Source: Paracoccaceae bacterium (lineage in GTDB: Bacteria; Pseudomonadota; Alphaproteobacteria; Rhodobacterales; Rhodobacteraceae). Taken from it: 36,244 nt of DNA. The stretch covers positions 1-36,244 of the forward strand of contig JAQWIK010000098.1 of NCBI GenBank assembly GCA_029248915.1. Reading direction: 5' to 3'. Below, in pieces: positions 8,220 to 16,461 of this stretch. The position numbers and the translations under genes are program-made. The notes beneath the pieces are model-generated. The model saw nothing but the letters and a program-made list of their open reading frames with translations. It ran no database searches and had not been told where the DNA came from. Within the stretch, counting starts at the first letter, position 1. Every line of letters starts with the position of its first letter.

Positions 8220-9527
8220 TCAGTACTTATTTGATATAGGCAATTCTTCAGCAGGAAAGAGTGATATCACCTCACAGCCTTTATCCGTAACCACTACTTC
8301 TTCTTCTATCCGCGCGGCTGAATATCCGTCTGCCGCAGGGCAATAAGTTTCCAAAGCAAATACCATCCCAGTCTTAATCTCCATTGGATGGTCTAAGGAA
8401 ACAGCACGACTAATTATTGGTCTTTCGTGTAAAGCTAAACCAAGACCATGACCAAACTGTAGGCCAAAAGCTGCGTCTTCGTTAGGGAAACCTAAACTCT
8501 CAGCGGTTGGCCAGACTTCGGCGACTTTGTCAGTAGTTACGCCCGGTTTAATCATAGCAATTGACGCATCTAACCACTCTCTACATTTTACATACGCATC
8601 ATTCTGTTCAGGTGTAGCCCGACCAATGTTGAAAGTTCTATAATAACAGGTTCTATAACCTTGATATGATTGCAAAATATCAAAAAAGGCCTGATCACCT
8701 GGTCTAAAATAGCGGTCGGTAAAATTGTGAGGATGTGGGTTGCACCGCTCTCCTGATATAGCATTTATTGCTTCAACATCATCCGATCCCATTTCGTATA
8801 ACATTTTATTTGACAGGGCAACAATATCGTTTTCTCTAATTCCTGGCTTCAGCTCTTCATAAATCATGTGATAAACACCATCAACCATACTGGCTGCTTG
8901 AGTGAGTAATTGAATTTCGTCCCAGTTCTTAATTTCTCTTGCTGCCAACATAATTTGTTGGCCATCAATTACTTTAATACCTTCCTCTTGTAATGCATGA
9001 AACATTGCCGTTTCAGCATAATCTACACCTACTGGCATATCCGCCATTCCAGCGTCACGAATAAGGCCTGCGATTTGTTTGGCGTACTTTTTCATTAGTC
9101 CAAATTCTGGTGGAATTGTACCTCGCATCCCCACCACGCCTGCCAAACAATGATCTGGTTCTAACCAATCAGAATATTTCTGATGATGTACAGCGGCTGA
9201 ACCAAAATCCCAAACATATGGGCTCTCGTCACCACTTAATAAACAGAAACGACACATCTTATCTCGCTCCCATTCTCCAATTTTTGTCGAAGAAACATAT
9301 CTAATATTATTGACGTCAAACAGAAGTAAAGTTCCTGCTGGAGAATTCTGCAGAGATTGTCTTGTTCTACTTAACCGATATCGGCGTAATCTATCATGAT
9401 CAACGCGACGTTCAAAATCAACGCTTGTGTGACCCCACGCTGGTAGTCGACCTTCCCACCTCCAATTTGTTTCTAAATCCTGAGGAGTTAGAACGTTCGG
9501 TGTAAGTGCTAGCGATTTGTTATTCAT
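8220..9527 (-). CDS. M24 (creatinase / aminopeptidase P-like) family protein with an altered metal site
   Basis: This is a pita-bread-fold protein of the M24 family, related to creatinase, Xaa-Pro peptidases and DddP-type lyases. An N-terminal creatinase domain (LLLFDVNNIRYVSS near residues 71-84) precedes the catalytic domain. Counted from ATG 9539, candidate metal ligands are Asp287 (FFDILQ), His364 (FGHGLG), Glu397 (ALETY) and Glu412 (ARIEEEV). The second Asp of the usual D-x(10)-D pair appears replaced, since the region reads GYRTCYYRTF with Cys298 where VDISRT-like Asp is expected. I prefer ATG 9527, six bases after GGAG; ATG 9530 and 9539 are alternatives, the last overlapping the preceding stop region. 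The reaction is unknown; lyase, amidinohydrolase or peptidase activity are all possible. Confidence 0.85.
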   Translation of the reverse strand: MNNKSLALTPNVLTPQDLETNWRWEGRLPAWGHTSVDFERRVDHDRLRRYRLSRTRQSLQNSPAGTLLLFDVNNIRYVSSTKIGEWERDKMCRFCLLSGDESPYVWDFGSAAVHHQKYSDWLEPDHCLAGVVGMRGTIPPEFGLMKKYAKQIAGLIRDAGMADMPVGVDYAETAMFHALQEEGIKVIDGQQIMLAAREIKNWDEIQLLTQAASMVDGVYHMIYEELKPGIRENDIVALSNKMLYEMGSDDVEAINAISGERCNPHPHNFTDRYFRPGDQAFFDILQSYQGYRTCYYRTFNIGRATPEQNDAYVKCREWLDASIAMIKPGVTTDKVAEVWPTAESLGFPNEDAAFGLQFGHGLGLALHERPIISRAVSLDHPMEIKTGMVFALETYCPAADGYSAARIEEEVVVTDKGCEVISLFPAEELPISNKY

Positions 9528-9539
9528 CATTTTCTCCAT

Positions 9540-10616
9540 TTAAGAATTAAGTTTACGAGACATCCAGTCAGCGCTTTGAGATCTATACTTATAAGGTCGA
9601 TTATTTACCACGTGGGATCCATCGCTAACCATGTTTAAAGTGACATCTCCCGATGCAGAGCTTGCTAATTTTTGGGCATGGTCCGGAGGAATTACCCTAT
9701 CTAGGGCTCCACCAACGATATATAAAGGACAACTAATTTCACTAGCCACCAATGATAAGTTCATTTTTACAGCTAATTTTTTTGCCATCGAAGCCGTTTT
9801 GGAATGGCTCCTTGCAATAAATGCTTGCCTGGTTAATTCGGGAGCTCGATCAAAAGCTTCAGCAAAGTCAAAAGGACCGGTTAGGCTGATGCAGGCTTTT
9901 ATTCGTTCTTCAAAAGCAGCTGCACGTGGAGCATAGTATCCCCCTAGGCTAACCCCCCAAATACCTATTCTATCACAATCAATATCTTCTCTGTTCTCCA
10001 GACAGTCTGCAACTGAACTTACTGGTGCCTCATAATCGAAACGAATAGGGAATTCATACTCAGCTTCACCCTGACCTGGTCCATCAAAAGCTAAAGTCGC
10101 GATCCCTCTTTCTAAAAATGGTTGCTCGTTGGTATACATTTCCTCTTTTGTGCTATCCAAACCCATACACATTATGACTATTGGAGATTTTTTTCTGCCA
10201 ATCGGTTTACGCAAATTTCCATACAGAAACTTACCAGCATATCGTATCTTAATTCTTTCACCTGTGGGTGCCATAATTGGCAAAGCTTTATTGTAATGTG
10301 ATATTGCTAATTGATGAGCCTCTTTCATTGCTTTTGTATTGTGCACGAACAAAAACTTTCCAAAATGACAACAAATCGAAGCAGTTCTAAAGTGCTCTGA
10401 GGCAGTCAAAGTGTTCCCAATTGAAAGTGCCTCCTCTCCCAGTGATGCATGAATCTCGCCCCTTTTTACCCATGCCGAACACCACTCTGCCCAATCGGAA
10501 ATATTATTTGTTACATCTTGGAAGTCAGCTAAAGGAACACCATTGGTCACCATACGATGTGCCCAATGCATGGCAGCAGCTGAAATTCGCGGATCTTTTT
10601 CTTTACTTGGCGCCAT
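9540..10616 (-). CDS. Alpha/beta hydrolase of the 2,6-dihydropseudooxynicotine hydrolase type
   Basis: This 358-residue protein has a helical N-terminal extension of about 130 residues followed by an alpha/beta-hydrolase core. That build is typical of the C-C-bond-cleaving 2,6-dihydropseudooxynicotine hydrolase family and of FrsA-like enzymes. The catalytic triad is visible as Ser223 (GVSLGG), Asp306 (GGALDRVIPP) and His335 (DGSHV), with FDGPGQGEAE at 178-187. ATG 10616 has AAGG 7 bases upstream. It directly precedes the M24 gene and follows the GST gene by 108 bases, in the same direction. A second member of the family lies at 25596-26732. Family membership is good; the nicotine-related substrate is only the name of the best-known relative and should not be transferred. 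Confidence 0.85.
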   Translation of the reverse strand: MAPSKEKDPRISAAAMHWAHRMVTNGVPLADFQDVTNNISDWAEWCSAWVKRGEIHASLGEEALSIGNTLTASEHFRTASICCHFGKFLFVHNTKAMKEAHQLAISHYNKALPIMAPTGERIKIRYAGKFLYGNLRKPIGRKKSPIVIMCMGLDSTKEEMYTNEQPFLERGIATLAFDGPGQGEAEYEFPIRFDYEAPVSSVADCLENREDIDCDRIGIWGVSLGGYYAPRAAAFEERIKACISLTGPFDFAEAFDRAPELTRQAFIARSHSKTASMAKKLAVKMNLSLVASEISCPLYIVGGALDRVIPPDHAQKLASSASGDVTLNMVSDGSHVVNNRPYKYRSQSADWMSRKLNS

Positions 10617-10724
10617 TTATAACCTTCATTTACAAATCAACCTCAATTTTTTTAATCGAAATAGTAATAATTTTCATTTTAAATAAGTCCAATATGGATA
10701 CATTTTACAAATATATTCCTAACT

Positions 10725-11486
10725 TTATTTAACGTTCGCTAGATGTGGGTACTTCTCTGTTAACAGTGAACCATGATAAAAAGTTGCTCGAAAATGTTCA
10801 GAACTTTGAATATTGGAATACCATTTCTCTATCATTGGTAATTTATTCCAAATGTATTTTAAATTTATGTCAGCCATTCGTACAATAATTGGCATAATTG
10901 CGATATCCGCGATCGTGAGCTCTTTACCGTTAAGCCAGGGACCATTGCTCTGAGCGAGCCAATCGCCAACGCGCTCAATCCCACGTTTTAATCGTTCGAG
11001 AGCTTCATTCATATCGGTCTCTGGGAAACCAGTACGTCCCATTTTCATTAAAAATTCGCGCCTAAGTGGCTTGCTGTCGCAGAGTGATTGAAATTCCTCT
11101 TCACTCATAGATCGGTAATGTGGAAGAAATGCCAAATTATATGATGGAATTCTAATAGCTGGGCCCGGAACTTCGTCGATAAACCGCATCATTGCTCTTA
11201 TTGTTGCAATAGAATCTGCCTTCTTTGGGCGCAAAGGTGTGATGTTAGGTAAAATATCCTCTAAGTACTCTAATATTAAAGAACTATCTGTAATTGACTT
11301 TTCCCCATGCACTAAAGCAGGCACAACTCCATTTGGATTTATTTTAAGATATTCAGGTGTAAGTTGATCGCCATTAAATAAATCAAGCTTTCTTTCTTCA
11401 AAGTCTATTTTTTTTGCGTGTAAACAGTATCTAACTCGCTGACTGCAAGTTGACTGTGGAGCGTTATAAAGAGTAAAATTATCCAT
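10725..11486 (-). CDS. Glutathione S-transferase family protein
   Basis: The N-terminal thioredoxin-fold domain begins FTLYNAPQSTCSQRVRYCL, with Ser12/Thr13/Cys14 at the catalytic position and the glutathione-binding NGVVPALV plus DSSLILEYLED motif near 54-76. A helical C-terminal domain includes NGKELTIADIAIMPI with the capping Asp. The 253 residues are slightly long for a GST. The STCS sequence recalls reductive or ether-cleaving GSTs such as PcpC and LigF, but this is suggestive only. It lies 19 bases after the HIBADH-like gene in the OsmC-led unit. It is paralogous in style to the GST at 28517-29326, which shares the STCS motif. Confidence 0.9.
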   Translation of the reverse strand: MDNFTLYNAPQSTCSQRVRYCLHAKKIDFEERKLDLFNGDQLTPEYLKINPNGVVPALVHGEKSITDSSLILEYLEDILPNITPLRPKKADSIATIRAMMRFIDEVPGPAIRIPSYNLAFLPHYRSMSEEEFQSLCDSKPLRREFLMKMGRTGFPETDMNEALERLKRGIERVGDWLAQSNGPWLNGKELTIADIAIMPIIVRMADINLKYIWNKLPMIEKWYSNIQSSEHFRATFYHGSLLTEKYPHLANVK

Positions 11487-11505
11487 TTTAGTAATGTACT
11501 TATTA

Positions 11506-12453
11506 TCACTCTAATCCCGTTGGATATGGATCATTTTCACTTTCTAACTTTTCTCCTGCCGCAAGCGCTACTGTTTCCAATAGGGCCGAGAAATCTTCCT
11601 GCAGATACCCTTCTGGATTATCTTTAAGAGACGCGGCTCCAAAATGCGCCTGAAGAGCCTCTCTAGTGGCTGCTGTGACGGGCATCGGAACGTTGAGTTC
11701 TCTTCCTGCAGCAAGACCTAAATCGAGGTCCTTTCGTAAAAGCGCTGGCGTGAAGGTCGTAGTCCAATCTAAATTTACAAATGCATTCGTCTTGTATCTA
11801 GTAAAAACCGAACCCATAACCGAATTATTCATAAAATCTAAAAATGCTCTCCTTGGAACCCCAGCTTTTTGAGCGAGCACGGTAATTTCAGCAAGGTTTT
11901 GTGTTACTGCGCCTAGCATCACATTGTGTGCAATCTTACAAAACCTTGCAAGCTCACCCTCACCCACATATGAAACACCCATGCCGGCTATAGTCGATAT
12001 AATATCCTCAACTGCCTCGAACGCATTTTTGGGCCCTGAGGCCACGGCTGATAATTTTCCAACTTTAACACATTTACCATTTCCAGAAACTGGTGAGCAC
12101 ACTAAATCAGCCCCTAGCTTTTTTAAGCGTTCCCTTATGTCAGAGGATTGATCTACACCGATCGACGAGCAGTCTAAGAATATTTTTGGAACACCCGACC
12201 CTGATAAAACACCGTTTTCTCCAAAATACACCTCCTCAACATCACTGCCTGTTGAGACCATAGTGGCAAGAACTTCCACATCTGATAATTCTGCAGGACT
12301 ATCTACTATGACTGCGCCATATTTCACAAGGGGTTCTGCTTTCGATTGAGTTCGGTTCCAAATCCTTAAGCTATAGCCTGCTTTGAGCAACCGCTCCGCC
12401 ATTGGATAACCCATGCGGCCCATTCCAATCCATCCAATACTCGGTTTGTTCAT
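11506..12453 (-). CDS. 3-hydroxyisobutyrate-dehydrogenase-family NAD(P)-dependent oxidoreductase
   Basis: This is a beta-hydroxyacid dehydrogenase of 315 residues that would interconvert a beta-hydroxy acid and a semialdehyde or ketone. The Rossmann motif GWIGMGRMGYPMAERLL is at the N-terminus, followed by the substrate loop DCSSIGVDQS, SPVSGNGKCVKVGKLSA, and the catalytic Lys173 in CKIAHN. The usual GG of the PVSGG motif is altered to GN here. I start at ATG 12453, which has a near-perfect AAGGAG 7 bases upstream. A longer reading frame from 12510 would overlap the OsmC gene and has no such site. It is the second gene of the unit, 13 bases after OsmC. Substrate unknown. Confidence 0.9.
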   Translation of the reverse strand: MNKPSIGWIGMGRMGYPMAERLLKAGYSLRIWNRTQSKAEPLVKYGAVIVDSPAELSDVEVLATMVSTGSDVEEVYFGENGVLSGSGVPKIFLDCSSIGVDQSSDIRERLKKLGADLVCSPVSGNGKCVKVGKLSAVASGPKNAFEAVEDIISTIAGMGVSYVGEGELARFCKIAHNVMLGAVTQNLAEITVLAQKAGVPRRAFLDFMNNSVMGSVFTRYKTNAFVNLDWTTTFTPALLRKDLDLGLAAGRELNVPMPVTAATREALQAHFGAASLKDNPEGYLQEDFSALLETVALAAGEKLESENDPYPTGLE

Positions 12454-12466
12454 TCTTCTCTCCTTA

Positions 12467-12970
12467 TTATGGCTGCTGCTCAGTTTCTTCTGATTGACGT
12501 ATCCAAACAATATTTATGCGTACACCCGCATCTTTTATTAAATTGAAAACGGGACAACGTGCCTCAGTTTCCTCTACAACTTTAGCTAAATCAGAAGCAG
12601 TTTCTTCAGTCGAAACACGGGCCTCTATTTTGACAGTTTGGAAATGAGGAACAACATCTCTTACTCCCAACCTACCACGAATATCAATTGTGAAAGCCGC
12701 TTGGTATTTTATCCCACTGTAATCAAATGCCATTTCTTTGGCAGTTCGACTGAATGTAACGCTTTCACATGCACAAAGCGCAGCTAAAACACCTGTAAGT
12801 GGTGTTGGGCCCTTTCCACCACCACCATGGATTTCAGGTTCATCGTAAATAAAAGATTCAAACTCTCCAAAGTCTATTATTGTGGCCAATGAAGAGTCAT
12901 TACTTGCAGATAGGGCTTTACGTCGGATTATAGGTTTCTGAAAATCTTTTTCGTCTATGACCGAACTCAT
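12467..12970 (-). CDS. OsmC/Ohr-family protein
   Basis: This OsmC-fold thiol protein would reduce organic hydroperoxides or act as an uncharacterised hydrolase-like member. The two conserved cysteines are visible in ALCACESV (active-site helix) and ARCPVFNL, about 70 residues apart. The 167-residue length from ATG 12970 is normal. An in-frame start at 13039 would run through the promoter and operator described below, so I reject it. It is the first gene of the long catabolic unit, transcribed divergently from lacI. Its position suggests either handling of a reactive intermediate or a specialised role in the pathway. Confidence 0.88.
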   Translation of the reverse strand: MSSVIDEKDFQKPIIRRKALSASNDSSLATIIDFGEFESFIYDEPEIHGGGGKGPTPLTGVLAALCACESVTFSRTAKEMAFDYSGIKYQAAFTIDIRGRLGVRDVVPHFQTVKIEARVSTEETASDLAKVVEETEARCPVFNLIKDAGVRINIVWIRQSEETEQQP

Positions 12971-12991
12971 TTTATACCCCAGGTAACTACT

Positions 12992-13009
12992 AATGCAAAC
13001 GATTGCATT
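12992..13009. promoter_or_regulatory. LacI-type operator O1 (OsmC/lacI intergenic)
   Basis: AATGCAAACGATTGCATT is an 18-bp palindrome with one mismatched pair and a central CG step, the form typical of LacI-family operators. It begins one base downstream of the -10 box of the OsmC promoter, so a bound repressor would block the transcription start. Its centre is 54 bases from that of O2. Confidence 0.8.
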
Positions 13010-13010
13010 T

Positions 13011-13039
13011 ATGTTAGCCAAAGTATTAACAGGGGTCAA
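13011..13039 (-). promoter_or_regulatory. Sigma-70-type promoter of the OsmC-led unit
   Basis: On the minus strand, TTGACC (13039-13034), a 17-base spacer and TAACAT (13016-13011) make a good sigma-70 promoter about 40 bases upstream of the OsmC ATG. Operator O1 follows the -10 at once and operator O2 lies just upstream of the -35. Confidence 0.65.
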
Positions 13040-13046
13040 TAGTATT

Positions 13047-13062
13047 GCGCAACCGTTTGCAC
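13047..13062. promoter_or_regulatory. LacI-type operator O2 (overlaps the lacI promoter)
   Basis: GCGCAACCGTTTGCAC matches the O1 pattern with two mismatched pairs and the central CG. It overlaps the likely -35 of lacI (TTGCAC at 13057-13062), which suggests autoregulation. O1 and O2 centres are 54 bases apart, close to five helical turns. Confidence 0.65.
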
Positions 13063-13084
13063 ATCAAGCAGAATCGATTATAAC
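13057..13084 (+). promoter_or_regulatory. Probable promoter of lacI
   Basis: TTGCAC (13057-13062), a 16-base spacer and TATAAC (13079-13084) lie 18 bases upstream of the lacI ATG. The -10 matches five of six consensus bases; the -35 is weaker and lies within operator O2. Confidence 0.5.
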
Positions 13085-13102
13085 CTTTTTTGAAAGGGTG
13101 CT

Positions 13103-14125
13103 ATGAAAAAAAATATAACAATAAAGGATGTAGCTAGAGAGACTGGAGTGCATGTTTCAACGGTTTCAAGAGCTTTGTCAACAGAGGCGAGCAGCTCACT
13201 ATCTAAGAAAGTTGTTGAGCAAATTAGATCTAAAGCAATGGAAATGGGTTACAGGCCAAACCGCGTTGCGTTAGGACTTAGAACAAAGAAAACAATGTCG
13301 GTGGGAGTTATTATTCCTGACATTGGAAACACTATATTCCCACCTATAGTTCGCGGAGTAGAGAGTGTATTGGAACCTGCGGGCTATGCTTCTATTCTTG
13401 TTAATACGGACAGTGACCCAGAAAGAGAAAAACAATTTTTTCAAGTATTACTGGAGCGCGGTGTGGATGGAATTATAGACGCAGCCGTTACTTCAAACGA
13501 TCCAACTGCCGTTAGTTTTTCTTCTGAGCTTCCTATTGTTACGGCCAATCGAATGGCTGTTGGGTCAGGGATTCCTGCTGTTGTTAATGATGACAAAGGA
13601 GGAATTTATTCTATGGTTGATTTACTAGTGAACGCAGGACACCAAAAAATTGGTCATTTGGCGGGCCCATCCCATCTTTACACAGGAATTGCTAGACAAG
13701 AAGCTTTTTCAAGTTCCATGCAAGATAGAGGTATGGAAATACAAAAGGGATCAATAGTTTCTGCCGATGCTTACTCTGAACCTGCGGGAAAAGAAGCAAC
13801 CAATAAAATCTTGGACATATGTCCAAATTTAACAGCTATTCTCTGTGCAAACGATAGATTGGCAATTGGCGCACTAGACGCTATTCATAGTAGAGGCCTG
13901 AAATGTCCAGAAGATGTATCAATTACAGGCTTTAATGATATTCCTTTGTTAGACCGGATTCCCCCCGGCCTTACTACTGTAAAAATCCTACAATTTGATG
14001 TTGGGCGTATAGCAGCGGAAATATTAATTAAAAAGATGAAAGAAAAAAGTGTGCCGGTTCCTGAAACGACTATCATGCCGGTGAGTATTATTGAGCGCGG
14101 CAGTGTTCAATCGCCTAAAGAATGA
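13103..14125 (+). CDS. LacI-family transcriptional regulator
   Basis: This 340-residue DNA-binding regulator begins ITIKDVARETGVHVSTVSRA, the canonical LacI helix-turn-helix, followed by the hinge (GYRPNRVALGLRTKKT). A periplasmic-binding-protein-like ligand domain comes next (SVGVIIPDIGNTIFPPIVRG, GHLAGPS, AILCANDRLAIGAL, SITGFNDIP). ATG 13103 has AAAGGG upstream. It is divergent from the OsmC-led unit and followed after 30 bases by an amidohydrolase gene on the same strand. Operators O1 and O2 lie in its promoter region, and copies of the same palindrome precede at least two other transcription units here, so it is probably the local pathway repressor. The ligand is unknown; despite the family name, sugars need not be the inducer. 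Confidence 0.95.
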   Translation: MKKNITIKDVARETGVHVSTVSRALSTEASSSLSKKVVEQIRSKAMEMGYRPNRVALGLRTKKTMSVGVIIPDIGNTIFPPIVRGVESVLEPAGYASILVNTDSDPEREKQFFQVLLERGVDGIIDAAVTSNDPTAVSFSSELPIVTANRMAVGSGIPAVVNDDKGGIYSMVDLLVNAGHQKIGHLAGPSHLYTGIARQEAFSSSMQDRGMEIQKGSIVSADAYSEPAGKEATNKILDICPNLTAILCANDRLAIGALDAIHSRGLKCPEDVSITGFNDIPLLDRIPPGLTTVKILQFDVGRIAAEILIKKMKEKSVPVPETTIMPVSIIERGSVQSPKE

Positions 14126-14155
14126 ATGGTTTTTACATAACAGGTATTTTAAGAA

Positions 14156-15112
14156 ATGAACAATAAACATAAAATAATCGCAGTAGAAGAGCACTTCATG
14201 CACCCTAGCCTGTCAAATCACCTAGGCCATGCCGCTCAACAGCCTGACCAAATAAAAAAAAGATTATTTGATTTCAGTGATATACGAATTCGTGAAATGG
14301 ATTCTGCTGGTATAGATGTTCAAATACTATCTCATCAATCGCCAGGAAGTCAGCGTCTAAAAAATGAAGTTGCGATCGATGCATGTAAAGATGTTAATAA
14401 TGCTTTAGCTCAGGTCATCAGCAATCATTCTGATAGATTTTTGGGGTTTGCAATGCTGCCCACAAACTTACCTATTGATGCGGCAAGTGAATTGCGAAGG
14501 TCAGTTGAAGAGTTAGGTTTTAAAGGCGCAATGATCCATGGATTGAGTTCGGGAAGAATGGTTGATGAAAAATTCTTTTGGCCAATATTTGCCGAAGCTG
14601 AAAGACTAGATGTCCCTATATACTTACATCCCGCGTTACCGGATAAAGAAGTTACTGAAAGATACTATGCCCCTTATGATGCAAGTCACCCGATGCTAAC
14701 ACGAGCCGCATGGGGTTTTGGAGTAGAGGCCGGAACTCAGGCGATAAGGATGATCCTCTCTGGCATTTTTGATAAACATCCCAATTTAAAAATAATATTA
14801 GGTCATCTTGGTGAAGCAATTCCGTTCTGGCTGCCCAGAATTCAAGAAAGTCTGTCCAGAACAGAAAGTCAGCCAATAAACTTTGAGGATATATTTAAGT
14901 CTAATTTTTGGATTACGACTAGTGGTTTTTTTTCAGACCATGCATTAGAGCTTTGTGTAAACACTCTCAAATTAGATCATATACTGTTCGCCATCGATTG
15001 GCCGTACGCTAATAATGAAACTGGTGTAAATTGGCTACAGAATTCAAAGATAAAACCATCCATAAAATCTGATATTTTTTCTGAAAATGCACAGAACCTG
15101 TTCCGTTTATGA
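14156..15112 (+). CDS. Amidohydrolase-family protein (ACMSD / LigW / gamma-resorcylate-decarboxylase type)
   Basis: This TIM-barrel metal enzyme belongs to the amidohydrolase-2 family, whose members include non-oxidative aromatic acid decarboxylases. Putative metal ligands are Glu11 and His13 (VEEHF), His158 (YLHP), His217 (GHLGE) and Asp281 (AIDWPY). ExH in strand 1, YLHP and DWPY are the combination seen in LigW and dihydroxybenzoate decarboxylases. The 318-residue length fits. It starts 30 bases after the lacI stop and is probably co-transcribed. A decarboxylase or a C-C hydrolase role in the same pathway is likely; hydrolysis of a lactone or amide cannot be excluded. Confidence 0.87.
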   Translation: MNNKHKIIAVEEHFMHPSLSNHLGHAAQQPDQIKKRLFDFSDIRIREMDSAGIDVQILSHQSPGSQRLKNEVAIDACKDVNNALAQVISNHSDRFLGFAMLPTNLPIDAASELRRSVEELGFKGAMIHGLSSGRMVDEKFFWPIFAEAERLDVPIYLHPALPDKEVTERYYAPYDASHPMLTRAAWGFGVEAGTQAIRMILSGIFDKHPNLKIILGHLGEAIPFWLPRIQESLSRTESQPINFEDIFKSNFWITTSGFFSDHALELCVNTLKLDHILFAIDWPYANNETGVNWLQNSKIKPSIKSDIFSENAQNLFRL

Positions 15113-15134
15113 AATTATGAACAAGTAAGAATTT

Positions 15135-16094
15135 TTATTCGTTATTATTTACAACAAATTCTGCCGCCGCATTATTTAAAACAACCTTTTCGATATTTGC
15201 CCAGGATTTCTCAAACAGAGTGCGCCATGCCTGTCGTGATATACCTGCCAGATGAGGTGTAAGTATAATCCGTTGTGCGGCTTTATCATTTAATTTTAAA
15301 AAACAGTTTTGGATTGGTACCGGTTCCTCATAGAATACATCTATGGCGGCTCCCCCTAAATGGTTTTGATTTAATAATTGCACTATGAGTTCTTCAGGTA
15401 CAATACCTCCTCTTGATGCATTTATAAGGATCGCACCGGATTTCAGTAATTTGAGTTCGTTATTTCCAAGTAAATTTTTTGTTTCATCTCTTAAAGGAAC
15501 ATGTACCGAAACAAGATCGGCATCCCTTAAGACATCATTTAATTCACATCCACCTTTCACGAAAGGATCATAAAATTTTACATTTGCACCAAAAAACTCA
15601 AAAGCATCATGTACGGACCTACCAATTTTGCCATACCCAATTATACCTACGGTTAAGCCTGACAGTTGGTTTATGCCTGCAGAAATTATCTCATTTCTCA
15701 AGCTAGAATACTCTCCCTTGATTATGCTCTTTGTACAATAGTTAAAGTTTCGTAATAGAGATAAAGCAACTGACACAACATATTCAGACACGGCACTTGC
15801 TGATCCGCCAGGTATATTTGCAACAGGTATTCCCAGCGCCGATAATTCAGCAACATTTAACCTATCAAATCCGGCTCCAGTTACCTGAATTAACTTTATT
15901 TTGCTACCTTCAAATAAGCTACTGTCTAATTTGCTACCTACCGCTGGAAGAATAATTCCATCTGATTTCAGTATCTCTTGTTTTAACAAAGTGCTAGAAG
16001 CGCCTAACTCCATTACAGTAATATCTTTAGAGGGATAAACATCTAAGTCATAAAAGTCCTTTAGTGGTCTTAGAGAAATTACCTTAGGCATCAT
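15135..16094 (-). CDS. D-2-hydroxyacid dehydrogenase (NAD-dependent)
   Basis: This member of the D-isomer-specific 2-hydroxyacid dehydrogenase family would reduce a 2-oxo acid or oxidise a D-2-hydroxy acid. It shows the substrate-domain VTGAGFDRLN, the Rossmann motif VGIIGYGKIG, and the catalytic Arg in NASRGGIV, Glu in FYEEPVP and His in TPHLAGIS. Length is 319 residues. The start (ATG 16094, or the next codon ATG 16091) overlaps the cupin gene by 11 bases, so it is the last gene of a tightly coupled four-gene unit. It is convergent with the amidohydrolase gene, 22 bases away, with no clear terminator between them. Confidence 0.92.
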   Translation of the reverse strand: MMPKVISLRPLKDFYDLDVYPSKDITVMELGASSTLLKQEILKSDGIILPAVGSKLDSSLFEGSKIKLIQVTGAGFDRLNVAELSALGIPVANIPGGSASAVSEYVVSVALSLLRNFNYCTKSIIKGEYSSLRNEIISAGINQLSGLTVGIIGYGKIGRSVHDAFEFFGANVKFYDPFVKGGCELNDVLRDADLVSVHVPLRDETKNLLGNNELKLLKSGAILINASRGGIVPEELIVQLLNQNHLGGAAIDVFYEEPVPIQNCFLKLNDKAAQRIILTPHLAGISRQAWRTLFEKSWANIEKVVLNNAAAEFVVNNNE

Positions 16095-16461
16095 TCCAAC
16101 TTTCTAGCTCTGTTGTTCCATTTTTGATTTGAGATATTGGAAAGATACAAAAAAGTCTGATTATTTCACCTACATTATTAAAAGTTTGATGAAGAACGCC
16201 GGCAGGGATGCAAACTGTATCCCCCGTAGTTAGTGAAAATTGACCCTGGCTTGTTTTAAGAAAGCCAGAACCTTCTAACACGTAGATTACCTCTTCAAAC
16301 TGGTCATGAAAATGTGGCCCTCGGTCAGAGCTCTCTGGTCCAATCTCCACTATGCGAACTGTAGTAGACTTTGATCCGAATACCTCAGACATCAGTTCGG
16401 TAGAATTACGACCAGGTAAATTAAGCTGAATATTTTTATCCGAATTGACCTTAACAACCAT
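16084..16461 (-). CDS. Small cupin-domain protein
   Basis: This 125-residue single-domain cupin has both cupin motifs. The first is GPHFHDQFEEVIYVLEG, with HxH and Glu. The second is GDTVCIPAGVLHQTFNN, with PxG and His. The four metal ligands of motif 1 and motif 2 are all present. Such proteins act as isomerases, epimerases, lyases or dioxygenases, and the fold does not tell which. Its ATG overlaps the creatininase stop as TAATG and its end overlaps the hydroxyacid dehydrogenase start, so it belongs to the same operon. Confidence 0.9.
   Translation of the reverse strand: MVVKVNSDKNIQLNLPGRNSTELMSEVFGSKSTTVRIVEIGPESSDRGPHFHDQFEEVIYVLEGSGFLKTSQGQFSLTTGDTVCIPAGVLHQTFNNVGEIIRLFCIFPISQIKNGTTELESWNDA

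Noticed and set aside
8220-9527. DMSP lyase DddP
   Set aside because: It shares the M24 fold and a similar N-terminal LLLFDxxNIRY segment, but the metal-site sequence differs and no DMSP genes are nearby. I keep it at family level.
9540-10616. Nicotine degradation as a definite pathway
   Set aside because: The C-C hydrolase type, IorAB-type hydroxylase and ALDH recall nicotine routes, but no nicotine-specific gene is recognisable and the evidence is only family-level.
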